In this document: positions 42,717 through 49,487 of the stretch, piece by piece
Position numbering within the stretch: position 1 is the first letter of the stretch
Layout: each line of letters begins with the position of its first letter
Source of the DNA: Chloroflexota bacterium
GTDB lineage: Bacteria > Chloroflexota > Limnocylindria > P2-11E
Length of the DNA stretch: 64,000 bases
Assembly (NCBI GenBank): GCA_027310565.1
Contig: DAIDAP010000001.1
Coordinates: 175,032 to 239,031, forward strand
Reading direction: 5' to 3'
Notes under the pieces: model-generated
What the model was told of the DNA's origin: nothing
Database searches by the model: none
Seen by the model: the letters and a program-made list of their open reading frames with translations, nothing else
Position numbers and translations under genes: made by a program

Positions 42717-43628
42717 ATGACTGACACGTTCAGGATCCTGTGCGCGGTCGACGGATCGAAGGGAGCGCACAGCGCGCTGGAGCTGGTCACGGCACTGCCG
42801 CGGCGCGCCGGCGACGAGGTCGTCGTCGCCTCGTATCCGGAGTTCTTCCTCGCGGCGCGCCCCGGCGGCGGCGGCGCGCTCGCGAGCGCGATGCGGCGGC
42901 GGCGAGAGGCGACCGAGGCCATGGTGAACGCCGCGGTCGCAGGTCTGCGCGGCGCGGGCGCCGCGGCGCGCGGCGTGCTCTGCGACGGCGAGGACACCGT
43001 CGACGCGCTCCTGCGCACCGCCGAGCGCGAGCAGGCCGACGTCGTCGTGGTCGGCTCGCGGGGGCACGGCCCGTGGACGAGCATCCTGCTCGGGAGCGTC
43101 GCGCGCGCGCTCGCGATGCTGAGCCCGGTCCCGGTGCTCGTGGTGCGCGGGCGCACGATCGCGCCGACGCGCGTCCTCGCCGCGGTGGACGGCTCCGCCG
43201 CGTCGACGGCGGCGCTCCGCGCGTTCGCGCGGCTCCCGCAGAGCGAGGGCACCGAGGCGGAGCTGCTGCACGTGCTGCCGGAGCACGACTGGGCCCGCGC
43301 GCAGGACGACGAGGGCGAGCTGCTGGGGATGCGCGCGTCGGTCGAATACGACGAGGAGCAGCGCGCGCTCGCCCTGCTCGATCACGCGCGTGCCCTCGTG
43401 CCGGTCGGCGTCGTGGCCCGGACCCGGTCGGTCCGCGGCCACGTCGGCGAGCGCGTGCTCGCCCGGGCGGTCGAGATCGGCGCCGACCTCATCGTCCTCG
43501 GCACGCGCGGGGCCGCCGGTCCGCGCCGGCCGTTCTGGGGGAGCACGGCGGAGCGTGTCGTCGCGGGGGCGCCGTGCGCGGTCCTGGTGGCGCCGAGCCC
43601 CGCTGAGGGTGGGCCCAACGGCGCCTGA
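42717..43628 (+). CDS. Tandem universal stress protein
   Basis: Protein of 303 residues with two USP domains: ILCAVDGSKGAHSAL and VVGSRGHGPWTSILLGSVAR in the first; VLAAVDGSAASTAAL and VLGTRGAAGPRRPFWGSTAERV in the second. GGAGGTGTCGCG precedes the ATG. Same operon as the USP at 41765. The 3' end contains a DosR-like box that probably serves tusA downstream. Confidence 0.92.
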   Translation: MTDTFRILCAVDGSKGAHSALELVTALPRRAGDEVVVASYPEFFLAARPGGGGALASAMRRRREATEAMVNAAVAGLRGAGAAARGVLCDGEDTVDALLRTAEREQADVVVVGSRGHGPWTSILLGSVARALAMLSPVPVLVVRGRTIAPTRVLAAVDGSAASTAALRAFARLPQSEGTEAELLHVLPEHDWARAQDDEGELLGMRASVEYDEEQRALALLDHARALVPVGVVARTRSVRGHVGERVLARAVEIGADLIVLGTRGAAGPRRPFWGSTAERVVAGAPCAVLVAPSPAEGGPNGA

Positions 43629-43646
43629 GATCGTGCGCATCGGCCC
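43611..43646 (+). promoter_or_regulatory. Tandem DosR-like boxes upstream of tusA
   Basis: GGGCCCAACGGCGC (43611-43624, one mismatch) and GTGCGCATCGGCCC (43633-43646, two mismatches) are centred 22 bp apart. With TACCGT (43693-43698) as -10 the start would be near 43705, putting the boxes at about -87.5 and -65.5. The first box lies inside the end of the USP gene. Confidence 0.45.
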
Positions 43647-43734
43647 TCCCCCGGCCCGCCGCGCGGGACGACCCTGAAGCGATCGCCGGGCTTACCGTCC
43701 CGCAGGGACGCGTCGGTTGACGGAAGGAGTCCGT

Positions 43735-43971
43735 ATGACGGTGGCCATCACGCGGAGCCTCGATCTCAAGGGAGTCGCCTGCCCGCTGCCGATCGTGAAG
43801 ACCGCGAACGCGATGAAGGACCTGGCGCCGGGCGCGCTCGTCGAGGTGCTGGCGACCGACCCGGGGAGCGTGAACGACTTCGCGGCCTGGGCACGTACGA
43901 CCGGGAACGAGCTGCTCGAGTCGAGCCAGCTCGGCAACGTCTACCGCTTCGTCATCAGGAAGAAGGGTTGA
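43735..43971 (+). CDS. TusA/SirA-like sulfur-carrier protein
   Basis: Protein of 78 residues with the CPxP motif in GVACPLPIVKT, whose Cys carries persulfide sulfur, and the two-layer fold pattern (EVLATDPGSVNDFAAWAR). GGAAGGAG (43722-43729) precedes ATG 43735, which rules out the TTG six codons upstream. Fits with the rhodanese-type proteins at 11-15 kb, or a role as redox partner. Confidence 0.9.
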   Translation: MTVAITRSLDLKGVACPLPIVKTANAMKDLAPGALVEVLATDPGSVNDFAAWARTTGNELLESSQLGNVYRFVIRKKG

Positions 43972-44024
43972 GCGAGACGGCTCTCACGATGGATCGACCG
44001 GAGTTCTTCGTGTAGCTTCCGGCG

Positions 44025-44378
44025 CTACGCGGATCGCTCCACGCGACGCTGGCAGTCGATGCAGCGGGCCGCCTGTGGACGGGCCTCGAGCCGGGCCTCG
44101 GGGATCCGCGCGCCGCAGTCGACGCAGCGGCCGTAACTGCCGGCGGCGAGACGCGCGAGCGCCTCGTCGACCTCGCGCAGCGCGCTCTCGAGCGTGAGCT
44201 CGTCGACGACGAGCTCCTCGCGCGTGTACAGGTCCGAGGCGACGTCCGCCGGGTGCTGCGAGGGCGTCGTGTCCTCGCCGCGGGCCTCGACGTCCCGTGT
44301 CAGCACCGCCGCGTCCTCGCGCAGGTCCGCGGCGAGCCGCTCGCGGAGCTCGATGAGGCGCTCCTTGGCGTCCAGCAT
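44025..44378 (-). CDS. DksA/TraR-type zinc-finger protein
   Basis: Protein of 117 residues: long helical hairpin, then a C4 zinc finger (YGRCVDCGARIP and AARCIDCQRR). DksA/TraR proteins enter the RNA polymerase secondary channel and adjust transcription under stress. The ATG at 44378 is 43.5 bp from the centre of the nearest DosR-like box. Divergent from the YHS gene with which it shares the boxes. Confidence 0.85.
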   Translation of the reverse strand: MLDAKERLIELRERLAADLREDAAVLTRDVEARGEDTTPSQHPADVASDLYTREELVVDELTLESALREVDEALARLAAGSYGRCVDCGARIPEARLEARPQAARCIDCQRRVERSA

Positions 44379-44414
44379 GCAGTCGAATCTGTCGCGTCGG
44401 GGCGGGCGGGCGAA

Positions 44415-44450
44415 GTGCCGCAGGGCCCCGCGGCCGGGGCCGTTGGACCC
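44415..44450. promoter_or_regulatory. Tandem DosR-like boxes shared by dksA-like and YHS genes
   Basis: GTGCCGCAGGGCCC (44415-44428, one mismatch) and GGGCCGTTGGACCC (44437-44450, perfect) are centred 22 bp apart. For the dksA-like gene (start 44378) they lie at -43.5 and -65.5. For the YHS gene TAGCCT (44475-44480) predicts a start near 44487, again giving -43.5 and -65.5. Confidence 0.65.
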
Positions 44451-44510
44451 TGACCGCGTCGGGCGCGGGGCGCGTAGCCTGAGGACGACCCGCGCGGAGG
44501 AGGCCGACTC

Positions 44511-44717
44511 ATGCGTGACGAGCCAGTGACCGAGACCGAGAGCGAGATCGAGACCGATCCGGTGTGCGGCATGCGGGTCGAGGACGAGCTGGCCCGCGAC
44601 CATGACCTCGCGGTCGTGTACGAGGGCCGCCAGTACCTCTTCTGCGGCCCGTCGTGCCGGGCGAAGTTCCTGCACCGGCCCGCCGACTACGCGGTGCCGG
44701 GGCGCACCCAGCCATAG
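44511..44717 (+). CDS. YHS-domain protein
   Basis: Protein of 68 residues: acidic lead, then DPVCGMRVE and YLFCGPSCRAKFLHRP, the metal-binding Cys pattern of YHS domains found in metal ATPases and oxygenases. GGAGGAGG precedes the ATG by eight bases. First gene of a likely YHS-DUF4342 unit under DosR-like boxes. Confidence 0.87.
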   Translation: MRDEPVTETESEIETDPVCGMRVEDELARDHDLAVVYEGRQYLFCGPSCRAKFLHRPADYAVPGRTQP

Positions 44718-44735
44718 CCTGAGGGGAGGAAGCGC

Positions 44736-45011
44736 ATGGCCACGCAGCTCAAGGACACCATCATCGAGACGTTCAAGCTCGACCGGGAGAACGTCGACCG
44801 GATCCAGGCGAAGCTCGAGGAGCTCATCCACGAGGGCAACGTCCGGCGCATCGTCGTGAAGGACGCGCGCGGGGTGACCGTCATGGAGGTCCCGCTCTCC
44901 GTCGGACTCGTCGGCGTCGCGCTCCTCCCGGTGTGGGCCGCGATCGGCGCGATCGCGGCGCTCGCCGCGGACTTCACGATCCAGGTGGAACGGCGGGGCG
45001 ACGGGGCGTAG
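44736..45011 (+). CDS. DUF4342 protein
   Basis: Protein of 91 residues: an N-terminal helix (TIIETFKLDRENVDRIQAKLEELIHEGNV), a short beta region (IVVKDARGVTVMEVP) and a hydrophobic C-terminus (LLPVWAAIGAIAALAADF). This matches DUF4342, of unknown function. GGGGAGGA precedes the ATG; TAGCCT (44715-44720) could add a promoter. Its TAG stop overlaps the -10 of the next gene. Confidence 0.85.
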   Translation: MATQLKDTIIETFKLDRENVDRIQAKLEELIHEGNVRRIVVKDARGVTVMEVPLSVGLVGVALLPVWAAIGAIAALAADFTIQVERRGDGA

Positions 45012-45021
45012 CCTCTCGCGG

Positions 45022-46116
45022 ATGACGCGCGGACGCGCGCCGCTCCTCGGCCTCGCGCTCGTCGCGGTCGTCGTCGCGGGCTGGGCCGGCCTGGCCCGCA
45101 TGGGCATCGTGGCGCCGGCGCCCGGTGCGGCGACCGCGGCGCACGGCGCGCTGATGGTCTCCGGCTTCATCGGCACGCTCATCGGCCTCGAGCGCGCGGT
45201 CGTCACGCGGCGCTGGTGGGCCGAGCTCGCGCCGGCCCTCTCCGGCGGCGGCGCGCTCGCGCTGCTCGTCGGCGTGCCGGGTCCCGCGCCGGAGCTCGCG
45301 ATCGCGGCCGCCGCGGCCGTCCTGGCCCTGGTGACCGTCCGCGGCGCGCCGGCCGGCGACCCCGTCGCGCGGGCGGTCATGACAGCGGGGGCGCTCGCGT
45401 GGCTCGCCGGCGCGCTCGTGTGGGCGTCGGGTGCGGGTGCGTTCCGCGCCATGCCGTGGTGGCTGCTGTTCCTCGTGCTCCTCATCGCCGCCGAGCGCAT
45501 GGAGCTCTCGCGCGCGCTGCGTCCGTCACGCGCCGCGGCGCTGGTCCTCGCGGGCGGCTGCGCGCTCGCCATCGCCGGCGTCGCGCTCACCTGGTGGGAC
45601 CTCACCGCGGGTCTGCGGCTCACGGGTCTGGGGACGATCGTGCTCGCGCTCTGGCTCCTGCTGCGCGACCGCCCACCGGCCGCGGCGCGCCTCGCGGGCT
45701 TCCCGCGCTTCGCCGCGGTCTCGCTGGCGGCCGCGTACGTGTGGCTCGGGGCCGGGGCGCTGTTCCTGATCACCTACGCCGGGCCGCCCGCCGGCCCGCG
45801 CTACGACGCGATGGTGCATGCGGTGTTCGTGGGCTTCGTGTTCTCGACGATCTTCGGCCACGGGCCGATCGTGGTCCCCGCGGTGATCGGCACCGCCATC
45901 GCGTACCGCCGCGCGCTCTTCGTCCCGCTCGCGGCGCTGCAGCTCTCGCTCCTAGCGCGGGTCGCCGGGGACCTCCTCGGGCGCGCCGACGCGCGCGACG
46001 CCGGCGCGGTCGGGATCGCGCTGTCCTTCGTGGCGTACGCGGCCGTCATGGCGTCGAGCGTCCGCGCGCGCAGGGCGGCGTCGCGTCAGGCGGTGCGCGA
46101 GGCGGGTCTGCGCTGA
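45022..46116 (+). CDS. Multi-span membrane protein resembling the NnrS family
   Basis: Protein of 364 residues with about 11-12 spans. AAHGALMVSGFIGTLIGLERA and MVHAVFVGFVFSTIFGHGPIVVP place His residues in membrane segments, as in NnrS-like haem/copper membrane proteins linked to nitric-oxide stress. TAGCCT (45009-45014) stands seven bases before the ATG and shares its TAG with the previous stop codon. The family assignment is by these motifs only. Confidence 0.65.
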   Translation: MTRGRAPLLGLALVAVVVAGWAGLARMGIVAPAPGAATAAHGALMVSGFIGTLIGLERAVVTRRWWAELAPALSGGGALALLVGVPGPAPELAIAAAAAVLALVTVRGAPAGDPVARAVMTAGALAWLAGALVWASGAGAFRAMPWWLLFLVLLIAAERMELSRALRPSRAAALVLAGGCALAIAGVALTWWDLTAGLRLTGLGTIVLALWLLLRDRPPAAARLAGFPRFAAVSLAAAYVWLGAGALFLITYAGPPAGPRYDAMVHAVFVGFVFSTIFGHGPIVVPAVIGTAIAYRRALFVPLAALQLSLLARVAGDLLGRADARDAGAVGIALSFVAYAAVMASSVRARRAASRQAVREAGLR

Positions 46117-46124
46117 CCCCGTCG

Positions 46125-46308
46125 CCAGTGTCGTGACCCGGAATCCAGGCGCAGCCGCACCGGTACCGGATCCGCCGATGCCGGTGTCGCCTTCGTCCGG
46201 GCGCTCCTCACGCAGCCGCGGCTGTGCTCCGGGGCGTCCTCCTCGGCTCCTTGCCTCGGCGTCCCGGTACCGCGCATCTGCACCCGACTTCCGGGCCCCA
46301 CGCGCTAG
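46125..46308. mobile_element. 184-bp CTAG-type element (MITE-like), copy 1
   Basis: Left end CCAGTGTCGTGACCCGGAA (46125-46143) and right end TTCCGGG...CGCGCTAG (46289-46308) are inverted; the inner ~60 bp on each side also pair imperfectly (CGGTACCGG near the left, CCCGGTACCGCG near the right). Over its full length it matches 63703-63887 closely. No transposase is encoded. The right-end TAG, read on the minus strand, is the stop codon of the zinc-ribbon gene beside it. Confidence 0.8.
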
Positions 46309-46550
46309 GCGCTGTACGCGCGGCGCTGCTCGCTGCGCTCGATGAAGAGCTTCGCGTTGCACCGCGGGCACCGTGGCTGCCCGTGGGCATCCCAGGCCGG
46401 GGCCCGCGCCGTGCCGGCTTCCGCGCAGGCGGCGCGCAGCGCGTGGTTCGTCGGGCGCTCCGTCCCGGGGACGCGCACGACCGAGCAGCTGTGGCCGCAG
46501 TAGAAGCAGGACAGCTCGACCGTGACGTAGCGGACGTCGACGTCGTTCAC
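46305..46550 (-). CDS. Small zinc-ribbon protein, likely DosR-type regulon member
   Basis: Protein of 81 residues with CFYCGHSC and CPRCNAKLF, a four-Cys ribbon. GTG 46550 is preferred over the ATG three codons upstream because CACGAT (46563-46558, minus) then lies seven bases away and a perfect DosR-like box falls at -43.5. The TAG stop is contributed by the end of the 184-bp element, so insertion may have set the present C-terminus. Confidence 0.65.
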   Translation of the reverse strand: MNDVDVRYVTVELSCFYCGHSCSVVRVPGTERPTNHALRAACAEAGTARAPAWDAHGQPRCPRCNAKLFIERSEQRRAYSA

Positions 46551-46586
46551 GGCGCGCATCGTGCGATGGCCCGCCCGCCCGGTACA

Positions 46587-46600
46587 GGGCCGAACGGCCC
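46587..46600 (-). promoter_or_regulatory. DosR-like box upstream of the zinc-ribbon gene
   Basis: GGGCCGAACGGCCC is a perfect match, extended by flanking A/T to a 16-bp palindrome-like site. Centre is 43.5 bp from GTG 46550. A weak second site (46609-46622, three mismatches) is 22 bp further out. Confidence 0.6.
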
Positions 46601-46742
46601 TGCTCGCGCCGCCGAGCGTCGCGCCGTACGACGGGCCCCGACCGTGGGACGAGCCGGCGGTCTCGTCGCGCGTTCCCCCGCGGACAGCGGAACGCCGGCG
46701 CCCTCCTGGCGCCGGCGTCCGGTGCGATCGCTCGCTTCCGGG

Positions 46743-47042
46743 TCAGGCCGGGAGCCGCTCCGGTGGCGCAAGACGCACGCCGAGGTCGGCGATCACCGCC
46801 AGGATGAGCGCGCCGATGGCGGCCGGGATCACGTAGAGGCCGTCGAATTGCCAGCCCCAGTCGGTGATGCCCTCGAAGAGCGGGCTGCCGACGAACGTCT
46901 CGCTCACGAAGTACGCGCCGAACCCGATGGACAGCGCGACCACGAGCCACTCGTAGTCCAGGGGCTGCTGCCGCATGAGCTGGACCGCGAAGCCGACGAT
47001 GAGCGCGACGATCACGATGCTGCCGAATGCAAGGAAGCCCAT
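46743..47042 (-). CDS. Small three-span membrane protein, function unknown
   Basis: Protein of 99 residues with three hydrophobic segments (FLAFGSIVIVALIVGFAV, VVALSIGFGAYFVSETFV, VIPAAIGALILAVIADLG). AAAGGAGG precedes the ATG. It follows the BON-domain gene by 22 bp and is probably cotranscribed with it. No family recognised. Confidence 0.7.
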   Translation of the reverse strand: MGFLAFGSIVIVALIVGFAVQLMRQQPLDYEWLVVALSIGFGAYFVSETFVGSPLFEGITDWGWQFDGLYVIPAAIGALILAVIADLGVRLAPPERLPA

Positions 47043-47064
47043 GTCCGTCCCTCCTTTCTCCGAA

Positions 47065-47736
47065 TCACCAGGTCGTGCTGAGCGAGTTCACGACGTTCCG
47101 CACGCCCTCGGTCATCCACGCGGCCTTCTCCGCCTGGAGACGGTCGCTGTAGAACTGCACGTTGCCCGTGAGGGTCACGGTGCCGTCCGCGACGTGGACG
47201 CCGATGTGGTCCGCCGCGAGCGGGATGCGGCGCTTGAGCGCCTTGCGGATCTCGTCGCGCACGTCGCTGTCCGCGAGCCGCGGCGGCGCGACCGTGATGT
47301 GGTCGTTCAGCGCGCCGACGCCGCTGATGCGCATGGCGCTGTCGCACGCCGCCTTGCGCTGGTACCAGTAGTCCACGGTCCCCTTGAGCGTCACGGCTCC
47401 GTTGCGGACGAGGACCTCGATCTTCTCGTCCGGGACGTCCGGATCCCACTTGAGCGCGTTGCGAACGGCGCTCGCGATCTCCGCGTCGTTCGGCAGGCCC
47501 GTGCCGGGCGTGCGCACGGTGAGGTCGTTGGCGACGCCGCGGACGCCGGCGATGTCGGCGGCGATGTCGCCCGCCGCGAGGAGCTTCGTGTAGCTCGACA
47601 CGGTGCCGGTGAGCGTGACGACGCCCTGGTCGACCTCGACGCCGATCTCGGCCGGCTTGAAGCGCCAGTCGCGCTCGAGCTCGTCGAGCGTGTCCTGCCG
47701 GACCTGCGCGTCGGTCTTGAAGATGCTCGTAGTCAT
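47065..47736 (-). CDS. Protein with three BON domains
   Basis: Protein of 223 residues made of three BON repeats. Each has a leading helix and the V-x-V-x-x-G-x-V-T-L-x-G-x-V strand pair (VEVDQGVVTLTGTV, VLVRNGAVTLKGTV, VHVADGTVTLTGNV). No signal peptide is evident, so it is probably cytoplasmic or peripheral. GGGAGGG precedes the ATG; TACGTT (47762-47757, minus) is a candidate -10. BON proteins are common stress products that may bind lipid or protein surfaces. Confidence 0.87.
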   Translation of the reverse strand: MTTSIFKTDAQVRQDTLDELERDWRFKPAEIGVEVDQGVVTLTGTVSSYTKLLAAGDIAADIAGVRGVANDLTVRTPGTGLPNDAEIASAVRNALKWDPDVPDEKIEVLVRNGAVTLKGTVDYWYQRKAACDSAMRISGVGALNDHITVAPPRLADSDVRDEIRKALKRRIPLAADHIGVHVADGTVTLTGNVQFYSDRLQAEKAAWMTEGVRNVVNSLSTTW

Positions 47737-47787
47737 GGAGCCCTCCCTTCGACGCGAACGTAGGCCTCGCGGCGGCGCCGGACAGTC

Positions 47788-47859
47788 GGGCAGGCGGTGC
47801 CGCGTCACGTGGGCGGGTGCCTGACGACGTTCGGAGCCGCCGGAACGGCCGTTCGCCTC
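47788..47859. promoter_or_regulatory. Weak DosR-like boxes between BON and USP genes
   Basis: GGGCAGGCGGTGCC (47788-47801, two mismatches) lies about 45.5 bp before the predicted BON start (47749). CGGCCGTTCGCCTC (47846-47859, two mismatches) lies about 43.5 bp before a USP start predicted from CACGCT (47883-47888). Spacing fits the other promoters, but the matches are poorer. Confidence 0.3.
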
Positions 47860-47917
47860 ATGCCGCGGCGGGGCGTCGGCGGCACGCTTCTGGCAGACCC
47901 CTCCGGGAGGTGTCGTG

Positions 47918-48844
47918 ATGCGGATCCTCCTCGCCACCGACTTCTCCGGGTACGCCGAGATCGCCGGCGCTCTCGTCGCGGGCATGGCGCTGCCCGCCGG
48001 CTCGGCGGTCCGCGTGGTCCACGGCGTCGAGCCGCTGCCGATGCTCAGCGCCTTCGCGCCGGCCGCGGTGACGACGATCGCCGAGGGCGTCGAGCGCGAG
48101 TCGCGCGACCGGCTGCACGCGGCCGCCGCCGGTCTCGAGGGTCCCGGCCGGAGCGTCGACGTCGCGCTCGGGTACGGACGCGGCGCCGACATCGTGATCG
48201 ACGAAGCGGAGGCGTTCCACCCCGACCTCATCGTGATGGGCAGCCGCGGCCGCGGGGCGATCGCGAGCGCGGTGCTGGGCTCCGTGTCGGCCGAGGTCAT
48301 CGACCGCGCGCCGTGTCCGGTGCTCATCGCGCGGAAGAGCACGCTCGGCGGGGTCCTGCTCGCGGACGACGGCTCGCGGAGCGCGTCGCTCGGGGCCGCG
48401 CTCGTGGCGGCGCCGTACCTGCGCGGCGCGGCGGTGCGCGTCGTGAGCGTCGTCGACGCGCCGTACCCGCTCCTCACCGGCGACCCCACGGGCGCCGGGA
48501 CGATGGCGGCGATCAGCGCGTACGAGGAGGCGCTGCCGATCCTGCGTGAAGCGCACGGGAAGATCGCACACGACCGGGTCGCCTCGCTCGCGGCCGCGGG
48601 CGTCAGCGCTTCGGCCGAGGTCCGCGAGGGCGACACCGTCGCCGAGCTCGTCGCGAGCGCAGTCGAGCACCAGGACGACCTCGTGATCGTGGGCAGCCGC
48701 GGGACGACGGGCCTGCGCCGCCTCGTGCTCGGGAGCGTCGCCCGCGGCGTGCTCTTCGCGGCGCCGTGCTCCGTGCTCGTCGCCCACGCGCCGGTCACCG
48801 CGAGCGTCGCGGAGGATGGCGAGACCGCCATGGCCAGGCGCTGA
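47918..48844 (+). CDS. Tandem universal stress protein
   Basis: Protein of 308 residues with two USP domains. ILLATDFSGYAEIAG and VMGSRGRGAIASAVLGSVSAEV mark the first; GVLLADDGSRSASLG and IVGSRGTTGLRRLVLGSVARGV mark the second, whose glycine-rich loop fits ATP binding. GGGAGG (47905-47910) supports ATG 47918 over GTG 47915. Divergent from the BON operon. Confidence 0.92.
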   Translation: MRILLATDFSGYAEIAGALVAGMALPAGSAVRVVHGVEPLPMLSAFAPAAVTTIAEGVERESRDRLHAAAAGLEGPGRSVDVALGYGRGADIVIDEAEAFHPDLIVMGSRGRGAIASAVLGSVSAEVIDRAPCPVLIARKSTLGGVLLADDGSRSASLGAALVAAPYLRGAAVRVVSVVDAPYPLLTGDPTGAGTMAAISAYEEALPILREAHGKIAHDRVASLAAAGVSASAEVREGDTVAELVASAVEHQDDLVIVGSRGTTGLRRLVLGSVARGVLFAAPCSVLVAHAPVTASVAEDGETAMARR

Positions 48845-48870
48845 GCCCGGACCTGCGGTAGCGTGCCCCC

Positions 48871-49389
48871 GTGATCGTGCCGGTCGTCCCGGTCTGGGAG
48901 GTCGTCGTCCGGACCGTCGTCGTCTACGTCGCGGTGTTCGCGCTGCTGCGCGTCGCGGGGAAGCGTGAGCTCGGACAGATGAGCGTCCTCGACCTCGTCG
49001 TCATCCTCGTCATCGCCAACGCCGTGCAGAACGCGATGAACGGCGGCGACAACTCGCTGACCGACGGCATCGTGGCGGCGGCGACGCTCGTCGGGCTGAA
49101 CCTCGTGATGTCCCGGTTCGGCCGCCGGATCCCGCTGTTCGGCCGCTTCGTCGCGGAGCAGCCGACCCTGCTGCTCTCCGACGGCGAGGTGATCCAGGAG
49201 CATCTCGATCGAGAGCACGTCACGCGCGACGAGATCGAGATGGCGGCGCGCGAGCACGGCATCGACGACCTGGCGCAGGTGAGCGCGGCGATCCTCGAGG
49301 TCGACGGCTCGATCAGCGTCATCCCGCGCCGCGGCGGGCAGATCCATCGCCATGCGCGGCACATCCGCCAGCTGAAACAGCGCCCCTAG
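48871..49389 (+). CDS. DUF421/YetF-family membrane protein
   Basis: Protein of 172 residues: three N-terminal spans, then the soluble YetF-type domain. GKRELGQMSVLDLVVILVIANAVQNAM and the LLSDGEVIQEHLDREHVTRDEI region match DUF421. TAGCGT (48859-48864) stands six bases before the GTG. Function of the family is unknown; some members sense stress in spores. Confidence 0.87.
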   Translation: MIVPVVPVWEVVVRTVVVYVAVFALLRVAGKRELGQMSVLDLVVILVIANAVQNAMNGGDNSLTDGIVAAATLVGLNLVMSRFGRRIPLFGRFVAEQPTLLLSDGEVIQEHLDREHVTRDEIEMAAREHGIDDLAQVSAAILEVDGSISVIPRRGGQIHRHARHIRQLKQRP

Positions 49390-49414
49390 GAGGACGCCGA
49401 CTGTCGGGCAAACC

Positions 49415-49450
49415 CTGACAAGCGGCCCAGCAGCTAGGGCCGTTCGGACG
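49415..49450 (+). promoter_or_regulatory. Tandem DosR-like boxes upstream of the pyruvate:ferredoxin oxidoreductase operon
   Basis: CTGACAAGCGGCCC (49415-49428) and GGGCCGTTCGGACG (49437-49450), each with two mismatches to GGGNC-N4-GNCCC, are centred 22 bp apart. They lie 66.5 and 44.5 bp before the GTG at 49488; CATGGT (49475-49480), seven bases before the GTG, is the proposed -10. Confidence 0.5.
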
Positions 49451-49487
49451 TGGGCGCGCGCCGCCCCCCGGGCGCATGGTGTGAAGC

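Noticed and set aside
43985..44040. Possible hairpin GTAGC/GCTAC between tusA and the dksA-like gene as a terminator
   Set aside because: Five-base stem only and no T-run.
46133..46345. Small ORFs inside the 185-bp elements as element-encoded proteins
   Set aside because: The two copies read different frames and end at different places. No transposase-like residues; the inverted-repeat structure explains the sequence.
47065..49362. Long minus-strand open frame (765 codons) running through USP and DUF421 genes
   Set aside because: Only the last 223 codons are the BON protein. The rest is antisense to well-supported genes and has low-complexity Arg/Ala/Ser composition typical of high-GC shadows.
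49401..49420. Inverted TGTCGGG/ACCCTGACA motif before the oxidoreductase operon, with similar bits near 41712 and 47782
   Set aside because: The pairing is imperfect and spacing to promoters differs between sites, so it was not called as a separate operator.
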